DNA of 5,024 nucleotides from an uncultured Burkholderiales bacterium (GTDB lineage Bacteria > Pseudomonadota > Gammaproteobacteria > Burkholderiales > Burkholderiaceae_E): positions 1 through 5,024 of the forward strand of contig CAIKZV010000524.1 of assembly GCA_903831925.1 (NCBI GenBank), read 5' to 3'. How positions within the stretch are numbered: the first letter of the stretch is position 1; every line of letters begins with the position of its first letter. Shown one piece after another: positions 1 to 5,024 of the stretch. The notes under the pieces were generated by a model. That model searched no databases and had not been told where the DNA came from. It was given only the letters and a program-made list of their open reading frames with translations. The translations under genes and the position numbers were made by a program.

Positions 1-1535
1 CGCTGGCCAGGCTGATGTCAGGCGGTCCGACCGTCAGACAGGAAGTCGAAGTCATTACCGGACCGGGCAACCTGCGCCGGATGCGAATCGACGTCCAGGA
101 AATCCATGCCGGCGCAGGCGGGCCGATCAAGGTGTGCGGCATGCTCCACGATGTGACGCCTGCCGGCGGCAGTGATCCGCACATCTACCAGATCACCCAC
201 TTCGATTCGCTGACCGGCCTGCCCAATCGGGCCTGGTTGCTCAATCACCTGAAAAGCAAGCCGTCATCGAGCGCCGGTTTGCGCGGTTTTGCCAGCATCG
301 AAATCGATCGCTTCCAGCTCGTGCTCGAGGCGCTCGGCGCCACGGCCACCGATCGTCTGTTCATCGAGGTGACCCATCGCCTGCGCCGACTGGCGAACGA
401 GGCTCGGGCACTGAAAGACGATATCGCCGCTGGCACCTGTGTCGAGGCGATCACCTACCACGGGGCGAATTCTCTCGGTCTGCTGATCGATCGGCTCAAA
501 GACAGCGATGCCGCGCTTCGGTTTGCGCGTGCCGTGGTCGACTCCTTTGATGAGCCCTTCCTGGTCGGTGGTCGCGAGTGTTTTCTTCGCGCCTCGGTCG
601 GCGTCCATGTCAGCGGCGAGCCGCTTCTCGATCCGACCGCCTGGATCACCCATGCCGATCACGCAAGGCGTGTGGCGACTTCCGATGGCGGAGACACGGC
701 GATCCTTTTCGACGCCTCGATGTCCGAAGGCGAGGCCGATCGCCTCGACATGGACAGCGGCTTGCGCAAGGCGCTTGAGCGGGGCGAAATGTCGATGCAT
801 TTCCAGCCGCAGTACTCGGCCTGGGACCGTCAGCTGGTGGGCTATGAGGCGCTGATGCGCTGGGAGCGCAACGGCAAGATGCAGCCCGCGGGCAAGTTCA
901 TCGCGCTGGCCGAAGAGACCAATCTCATCATTCCGCTCGGTGAATGGGCGATCGACGAGACCTGCAAGGCGCTCGCCGCGCTCAAGCGTCTTGGTCGCGA
1001 TGATTGCTCGATTGCGGTCAATCTGTCGTCCAAGCAGCTGCACACCGGCACGCTGCCCGTGGTCATTGCCAACGCCTTGAAGCGTCATGGTGTCGATGCG
1101 GCCAGCCTCGATGTCGAGCTCACCGAGTCGTCGATGATGAAAGATGCAGAACGGGCAGTGGAAGCCCTCAGGGCGATCCGTGCGCTCGGGGTGGGTTTGG
1201 CAGTCGATGATTTCGGCACGGGTCATTCTTCGCTGGCCTATCTCACGCGCCTGCCGCTGACGACGCTCAAAATTGACCGGTCGTTCGTTCAGGATGTCCA
1301 CACCTCCGAGCGCAGTCGCGCGGTTGCCAGCGCCATCGTCGCGCTTGCTGCCAATCTTCAGCTCTCGGTGGTCGCCGAAGGCGTCGAGACCGAAGAGCAA
1401 CGCCAGACGCTGATGGCGCTGGGATGCGATCTGCATCAGGGCTGGCTTTATGCCAAGGCACTGCCGCTCGAACAGGCCCTGCTGGTTGCTGCGGAAGATA
1501 CTGCGCGTCGAAGTCTTCCCGCGCTGACAGCATGA
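1..1535 (+). CDS. PAS-GGDEF(degenerate)-EAL protein, predicted c-di-GMP phosphodiesterase, 5' end outside window
   Basis: Predicted cytoplasmic-domain enzyme hydrolysing c-di-GMP to pGpG. The frame is open to the left edge (codons from position 3). The first ATG, at 15, falls inside what reads as the end of a PAS domain (about residues 1-48 counted from that ATG), so the true start is upstream. Next comes a GGDEF-fold domain (about 60-235) with a good DSLTGLPNR entry motif. Its signature is GANSL (150-154), and the usual first metal Asp is Glu96, so cyclase activity is very unlikely. The EAL domain (about 245-490) keeps the known catalytic set: E278 of EAL, R282, N336, E368 and E371 of ELTE, D398-D399 of DDFGTG, K419, E455 of AEGVE and Q475. 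This supports an active phosphodiesterase. The stop overlaps the next gene's start as ATGA, so the two are probably co-translated. Any membrane or sensory N-terminus cannot be seen here. Confidence 0.93.
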   Translation, partial: LARLMSGGPTVRQEVEVITGPGNLRRMRIDVQEIHAGAGGPIKVCGMLHDVTPAGGSDPHIYQITHFDSLTGLPNRAWLLNHLKSKPSSSAGLRGFASIEIDRFQLVLEALGATATDRLFIEVTHRLRRLANEARALKDDIAAGTCVEAITYHGANSLGLLIDRLKDSDAALRFARAVVDSFDEPFLVGGRECFLRASVGVHVSGEPLLDPTAWITHADHARRVATSDGGDTAILFDASMSEGEADRLDMDSGLRKALERGEMSMHFQPQYSAWDRQLVGYEALMRWERNGKMQPAGKFIALAEETNLIIPLGEWAIDETCKALAALKRLGRDDCSIAVNLSSKQLHTGTLPVVIANALKRHGVDAASLDVELTESSMMKDAERAVEALRAIRALGVGLAVDDFGTGHSSLAYLTRLPLTTLKIDRSFVQDVHTSERSRAVASAIVALAANLQLSVVAEGVETEEQRQTLMALGCDLHQGWLYAKALPLEQALLVAAEDTARRSLPALTA

Positions 1536-3001
1536 AAACCGCAGATCCGGTTCGAAAGCCGACGACGCCGTCGGAGACCGCGGCAGGCAAACCCCTGTCG
1601 TCGGTCGATGCTGCTCGCGCTGCGATTCGTCTGCTGACTGAGCGCGGCGTCGAGCTGACACCCAGCAATTACCGCCAGGCCTGGATCCGTGTCGGCGGTC
1701 CACCGATTGACGGCGACCTTGAGCAGATTGCATCGAGTGCGGTCGGGCTCCTGAGCCGCTATGCCCCGGCCGACGCCATCACGGCGCTCGTCAATTTCGT
1801 CGACACCCAGCGCTGGGCCGAGGCGCAGGCGATTCTTTCTCGTCTCGAACGGCTCGGTCCGCAGCAAGCGCTTGCAGCCGGGTCGGTGCAGCCTGCAACC
1901 GCTGCTCAGGCACCGGTCACGCAGGCTCAGTCCGTCGAGGCCGAAAAGCTTCGCACCAGCGTTTCGAGCGACCTGCCGGTCGACACCCGCCGATCGAACA
2001 GCCAGTTGCGCAAGGTCAATGCCGAACTGGTCGAGATCGTGGGCGCGTTGTGCAGCAGTTTCGAGGCAATGTCCGAGCCCGACAGCTGGATTGCCTCGCA
2101 GGTGAGGGCAGTGCGCGATGCGGTCAGCGATGGCTCCGATCGGCGCTCGCTTGCAGCAGCTCGCGCGCTGATCGAGCAGGCGCTCGAAGCCCAGCACGAT
2201 ATCTCTCTGACCCGGCGCGACTCGCTGTCGGCACTGCGCGATCTGCTGCCCAATCTGGTCGAGCAGATGTCTCAGTTGGGCGAGCGTTCCGGCGACTTCG
2301 GCGCCACCTTGTCGGGCCACATGGAAGCCATTTCGCAGGCCGATTCGCTCGAAGGCATCGCCGAGCGCGTGCGCAGCCTCGTGGCCGACGCGCATTCGAT
2401 GCAGGAGTCGGTGGGCGATGCCCAGCGCGGCCTGCAAAGCAGCTCCGAGCGTGCGCAATCGCTCGAGTCTCAGGTTGTTCGACTCGAGCAGGAGCTGGCC
2501 CAGGCCAGTGAACGACTGCTGATCGATCACCTGACCCGTTCGGCCAACCGCGCCGGACTCGAACAAGCCTACTTGCGCGAAATCGTGCCGGTTCGCGATG
2601 AGTCCCGCCTGCTGACGGTGGGTCTTCTCGATATCGACGATTTCAAGCGGGTCAACGATGTGCTCGGGCATCATGCCGGCGACGGCGCTTTGCAGCACCT
2701 TGCCCGCCTGCTCCAGTCCAAGGTTCGCCCATGCGATACCGTCGCCCGCTATGGCGGCGAAGAATTTGTCCTTTTGCTGCCTGGTCTGGGTGTCGAGGAA
2801 GCTCGTGAGCTCCTCATGAAAGTTCAGCGAGAGCTGACCCGCGATGTCTACCTGTACGACGCCAAGAAGGTTTTCATCACGTTTTCTGCGGGCGCCACGA
2901 TGGTCAGGCCCGACGACTCGCTCGAATCGTCCTTGCTGCGCGCCGATGAGGCGATGTATCAGGCCAAGAACGCCGGCAAGAACTGCGTCGCCATCGTCTG
3001 A
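1532..3001 (+). CDS. Diguanylate cyclase with C-terminal GGEEF domain and helical N-terminal region
   Basis: Predicted to condense two GTP into c-di-GMP; 489 residues, no membrane segment or signal peptide, so cytoplasmic. The ATG at 1532 is chosen because it overlaps the upstream stop as ATGA; an open frame extends to 1424 but lies inside the EAL coding region. No convincing Shine-Dalgarno precedes it, which fits translational coupling. Residues about 25-110 are helical and carry the motif LTPSNY (42-47), seen at the start of many betaproteobacterial GGDEF proteins, function unknown to me. An Ala/Gln-rich linker (about 111-137) and a long helical, coiled-coil-like section (about 155-329) follow. 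The GGDEF domain (about 330-489) has metal ligand D367, then K372, N375 and D384, an intact GGEEF (408-412), and RPCD (399-402) five residues earlier, matching the RxxD product-inhibition site. One oddity: the entry motif reads DHLTRSANR, with Arg336 where Gly is usual. Confidence 0.94.
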   Translation: MKTADPVRKPTTPSETAAGKPLSSVDAARAAIRLLTERGVELTPSNYRQAWIRVGGPPIDGDLEQIASSAVGLLSRYAPADAITALVNFVDTQRWAEAQAILSRLERLGPQQALAAGSVQPATAAQAPVTQAQSVEAEKLRTSVSSDLPVDTRRSNSQLRKVNAELVEIVGALCSSFEAMSEPDSWIASQVRAVRDAVSDGSDRRSLAAARALIEQALEAQHDISLTRRDSLSALRDLLPNLVEQMSQLGERSGDFGATLSGHMEAISQADSLEGIAERVRSLVADAHSMQESVGDAQRGLQSSSERAQSLESQVVRLEQELAQASERLLIDHLTRSANRAGLEQAYLREIVPVRDESRLLTVGLLDIDDFKRVNDVLGHHAGDGALQHLARLLQSKVRPCDTVARYGGEEFVLLLPGLGVEEARELLMKVQRELTRDVYLYDAKKVFITFSAGATMVRPDDSLESSLLRADEAMYQAKNAGKNCVAIV

Positions 3002-3027
3002 GCGTCGGAGCCGACCCGTGTCGAGCG

Positions 3028-3660
3028 TCAGTCGATGAGTCCGTTTCGCAGGCAATAAGCGGTCAGATCGGCATTCGACTGCAGCGACAGTTTTTCAAGC
3101 ACCCTCGCCCGATAGACCGAGACGGTCTTGGGTGAGAGGTTCAGCTCGACGGCGATATCCGACAGGCGCTGCCCGGTCGAGAGTCTGAGCAGGGTCTGAA
3201 ACTCACGATCGGACAATCGCTCGTGGGGCTTTTCGCTGTCGTCGATCGACAGCCGTTCTGCCAGTGCTTCGGCAATCGCGGGGGTGATGTATTTCCGACC
3301 GGCATGGATGGTTCGCACAGCCGCCAGAATCTGCGTCGGGTCGGCCGATTTGTTGAGATAGCCCATGGCGCCTGCCTTGAGCGCGCGGATCGCATACTGA
3401 TCTTCGGGATACATCGTGAGCACCAGCACCCGGATGCGGGTCGGATGGTCGGCCAGCGAATGCAGCACATCGAGTCCGCTGCGTCCCGGCAAATTGATAT
3501 CGAGGAGCAGCACATCGAACTCGGTGTCGTGAAGCAGCTGGCGCAGTTCGCCGTAGTCGCCGGCCTCACCAACGATCCTGATGTCGCCGGCCTCGGTCAG
3601 CGAATCGCGCAAACCACGCCTGATCAGGGCGTGGTCATCGACGAGCACAACACGGATCAT
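3028..3660 (-). CDS. NarL/FixJ-family response regulator (REC + LuxR-type HTH)
   Basis: DNA-binding transcriptional regulator of 210 residues, the usual length for this family. The receiver domain (about 1-120) has the acidic pair D8-D9, phospho-acceptor D54 in LLLDINLPG, T82, Y101 and K104, so it should be phosphorylatable. The LuxR/GerE-type helix-turn-helix (about 149-208) starts at LSDREFQ and includes the recognition-helix stretch LSPKTVSVYRARVLEKL. The ATG overlaps the TGA of the upstream kinase as ATGA, and a GGAG lies 8 nt before it. The overlap and family pairing make that HisKA_3-type kinase its likely cognate donor. Its target genes cannot be read from this window. The organisation resembles UhpA, BvgA and GacA, but nothing here supports assigning any of those names. 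Confidence 0.95.
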   Translation of the reverse strand: MIRVVLVDDHALIRRGLRDSLTEAGDIRIVGEAGDYGELRQLLHDTEFDVLLLDINLPGRSGLDVLHSLADHPTRIRVLVLTMYPEDQYAIRALKAGAMGYLNKSADPTQILAAVRTIHAGRKYITPAIAEALAERLSIDDSEKPHERLSDREFQTLLRLSTGQRLSDIAVELNLSPKTVSVYRARVLEKLSLQSNADLTAYCLRNGLID

Positions 3661-4808
3661 GCGTCGGGCTCCGCTTCAAGGCGTGCTGCGGCCTGGGGGG
3701 TCAGGGGAATCATGAGCATGATGGCGCCTCTGCGTTTGCCTGCGGCGATCTCGAGCCAGCCATTGGCCTGTCGGGCGCGTTCGGTCAGGCCTCTGAGGCC
3801 AAATGATCCCGGCTTGTCGAGATCTTCAGTTCGGATGCCGACGCCATCGTCCGAGATTTCGAGCGACAGCATATCGTCCTGCACCACCAGATCGAGTCTG
3901 GCATGGGCCGCCTGCGAGTGCTTGCCGATATTGGTGAGTGACTCCTGGGCGACGCGGTAAACCGTGATCGCAATCTGCTCTGACACATCGATGCTTTCGC
4001 GATTGCAATCAAGATGGGTATCGATGCCGGTCCGGCTTTCAAACTGCGAGACCAGAAACTCCAGCGCGGCAACGATGCCGGCTTCCAGTGCCGGCGGGCG
4101 CAGATTGCGCATGATTCGATGGACTGCCTCGACCGCCTGGTTCAGCGTCTCGAGCCCCTGATGCGCGCGGCCACGGATGGCGTCTTCGCCATGGCGCTCG
4201 ATCCAGCTCAGGTCGAAGCGCAGCGCGGTCAGCATGCCTCCCACGTCATCGTGCACTTCCCGCGCAATCTCGGCGCGCTCAGCTTCGACCGCCTGTTGAA
4301 GATGGTCGGTCAGCGCGCGCAATCGTTGCTCGGAGGCAGCAAGCGCCTCCTGGGCAGCGGTGCGCTCGCGCCGCGCCGCGCCGGCTGACATGGCGCTGCG
4401 CAGCGCCGGCCCGAGGCGGGCCAGCCGACCCTTGATCAGATAGTCGTCGGCACCTGCCTGAATCGCTGCAACCGCTGCGTCTTCACCGATGTTGCCCGAC
4501 ACGATGATGAACGGCAGGTTTGCGCCTTCCGAACGGATGATGCGCAGGGCTTCGGTGCTCGAGAAACGGGGAAGATGGTGGTCTGAGATCACCGCGTCCC
4601 AGGGGCCGTCGGCGAGCGCCGCCTGCAATCCGCCAGCATCTTCAACACGGATCGCATTCGGATCGAATTGCTGCCTGCGCAATGAGCGCAGAAGCAACTC
4701 GTAGTCCAGTTCAGAGTCCTCGACGACCAGCAGACGAATGGGTTCGCCGCAGGTTTCCGAACCGGCGGTTCGCGCGGCGGAACTGATCGCGGAATTGGTG
4801 GGATGCAC
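3657..4808 (-). CDS. Soluble receiver-domain histidine kinase (REC-HisKA_3-HATPase_c)
   Basis: 383-residue kinase, predicted cytoplasmic, with no hydrophobic membrane segment. After a short, probably disordered tail (1-23) comes a receiver domain (about 24-140) with E30-D31, phospho-acceptor D76 in VISDHHLP, S104 and K126. A coiled-coil-like linker (about 140-180) leads to the HisKA_3 dimerisation domain, with phospho-histidine H186 in REVHDDVGG. The ATPase domain (about 275-370) shows N-box N293 (QESLTN), G1 DDGVG (320-324) and G2 GLRGL (337-341). This places it in the NarX/UhpB kinase class, which pairs with NarL-type regulators such as the gene it overlaps. The start is GTG at 4808, the first start after an in-frame TGA at 4818-4820; no strong Shine-Dalgarno precedes it. 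No PAS, GAF or periplasmic sensor is present, so input may come through phosphorylation or binding at the receiver domain. The enzyme could also act as a phosphatase. Confidence 0.93.
   Translation of the reverse strand: MHPTNSAISSAARTAGSETCGEPIRLLVVEDSELDYELLLRSLRRQQFDPNAIRVEDAGGLQAALADGPWDAVISDHHLPRFSSTEALRIIRSEGANLPFIIVSGNIGEDAAVAAIQAGADDYLIKGRLARLGPALRSAMSAGAARRERTAAQEALAASEQRLRALTDHLQQAVEAERAEIAREVHDDVGGMLTALRFDLSWIERHGEDAIRGRAHQGLETLNQAVEAVHRIMRNLRPPALEAGIVAALEFLVSQFESRTGIDTHLDCNRESIDVSEQIAITVYRVAQESLTNIGKHSQAAHARLDLVVQDDMLSLEISDDGVGIRTEDLDKPGSFGLRGLTERARQANGWLEIAAGKRRGAIMLMIPLTPQAAARLEAEPDA
3669..3672 (-). promoter_or_regulatory. Ribosome binding site of the response regulator
   Basis: Read on the minus strand, GGAG sits 8 nt before the ATG at 3660, inside the end of the kinase gene. 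It supports this ATG as the real start. It also means the regulator can be initiated independently as well as by coupling through the ATGA overlap. Confidence 0.6.
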
Positions 4809-4840
4809 CGGTGCTTTTCAGGGGTTGCCCAGACGCAATG

Positions 4841-4857
4841 GTGTCTGAGAATGACAC
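4841..4857. repeat. Small inverted repeat in the divergent intergenic region
   Basis: GTGTC and GACAC form 5-bp arms around a 7-nt centre, in the leader of the kinase gene. It could be an operator half-site pair, but arms this short arise often by chance and no known regulator site is matched. Confidence 0.25.
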
Positions 4858-4892
4858 ATCCGATGCCATCGGGCGGGCAAGCGAACCGATTG

Positions 4893-4921
4893 ATGTTAGC
4901 ACGCACGCCATGCTGACCTAA
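4893..4921 (-). promoter_or_regulatory. Weak candidate promoter for the kinase-regulator operon
   Basis: On the minus strand an extended -10-like TGCTAACAT (4901-4893) is preceded, with 17-bp spacing, by TTAGGT, a poor -35 (only the first two bases clearly match TTGACA). It would give a leader of roughly 80 nt before the GTG at 4808. The surrounding 131-bp gap (4809-4939) must carry the promoter for at least the minus-strand operon, but this exact assignment is tentative. Confidence 0.25.
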
Positions 4922-4939
4922 TGTGAAGAAGCAGGTGCA

Positions 4940-5024
4940 ATGGGACTCGATCAAGCAGCCACAGGACTTACCACGGTACCGACAAGGTTGGTGGTTGATC
5001 TGCAGGATGAGCTGATGACAGCCG
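4940..5024 (+). CDS. Start of an unidentified ORF, 3' end outside window
   Basis: An ATG at 4940 opens a frame that stays open for 28 codons to the window edge. An AGGT (4933-4936) lies a few bases upstream, preceded by the purine-rich GAAGAA, a plausible ribosome binding site. An in-frame TAA at 4919-4921 fixes the ATG as the earliest ATG. The visible peptide begins MGLDQAATGL and continues hydrophilic, with no signal peptide or recognisable motif. It would be transcribed divergently from the kinase operon. Family unknown; it may be a real gene, but 85 bases cannot prove it. Confidence 0.45.
   Translation, partial: MGLDQAATGLTTVPTRLVVDLQDELMTA

Noticed and set aside
15..17. ATG at 15 as the real start of the EAL gene
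   Set aside because: The frame is open to the left edge and the following 48 residues look like the second half of a PAS domain, which would be cut by a start here.
1424..1531. 36-codon upstream extension of the cyclase frame
   Set aside because: It lies wholly inside the EAL coding region and reads as an Arg/Cys/Ala-rich out-of-frame peptide. The ATG at 1532 in the ATGA overlap is the better start.
264..1733. 489-codon open frame on the minus strand, antisense to the EAL gene
   Set aside because: It lies opposite a gene with a complete set of conserved catalytic motifs. Its translation is rich in Arg, Gln and His with no domain, typical of a shadow frame in GC-rich DNA.
3004..3015. GC hairpin as a rho-independent terminator
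   Set aside because: The stem is only 4-5 bp with a 2-4 nt loop and no T run follows on either strand.
1448..3055. 535-codon open frame on the minus strand, antisense to the cyclase
   Set aside because: It has the same character: Arg/Gln/His/Leu-rich, no recognisable domain, and it overlaps a clear GGEEF protein and the end of the regulator gene.
3223..3960. 245-codon plus-strand open frame opposite the regulator and kinase
   Set aside because: It spans two well-supported minus-strand genes, has no domain and no ribosome binding site that I could recognise.
4890..4922. Plus-strand promoter for the right-edge ORF (TTGATG with a CCTAAT)
   Set aside because: The spacing between the two hexamers is about 21 bp, too long for a normal sigma-70 promoter, and it would start transcription almost at the ribosome binding site.

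Overview
This window is a compact signalling cluster from a GC-rich proteobacterium. Two cyclic-di-GMP (c-di-GMP) enzymes lie on the plus strand, and a two-component pair lies convergently on the minus strand. The DGC architecture (an N-terminal helical region with a T-P-x-N-Y motif, then a C-terminal GGEEF domain with the phrase VARYGGEEF) and the UhpB/NarX-type kinase with a NarL-type regulator are familiar from betaproteobacteria, perhaps Rhodocyclales or Burkholderiales. That placement rests on memory of family style, not on a database search.

Layout. Positions 1-1535 (+) hold the 3' part of a PAS-GGDEF-EAL gene whose start lies left of the window. Its GGDEF motif is destroyed, but its EAL phosphodiesterase site looks complete. 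It overlaps by ATGA with a 489-residue diguanylate cyclase (1532-3001, +) that has an intact GGEEF and an RxxD inhibitory site. A gap of only 26 bp follows, with no recognisable terminator. On the minus strand, a soluble histidine kinase with an N-terminal receiver domain (4808-3657) overlaps, again by ATGA, with a NarL/FixJ-type response regulator (3660-3028). Positions 4809-4939 form a 131-bp divergent intergenic region with weak promoter-like signals. At the right edge a plus-strand ORF begins at 4940 and runs out of the window.

How the genes may work together. The plus-strand pair encodes opposing activities, one predicted to break c-di-GMP and one to make it, from translationally coupled frames. 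This suggests local or balanced control of a c-di-GMP pool. The minus-strand pair is a standard kinase/regulator couple in which the kinase has no membrane or classical sensor domain, only a receiver domain, so its input may come from another kinase. No functional link between the two operons can be shown from the sequence beyond adjacency.

No RNA gene, mobile element, CRISPR array or clear foreign segment was seen. All four main genes belong to known families. The unusual points are matters of architecture rather than evidence of an undescribed system.
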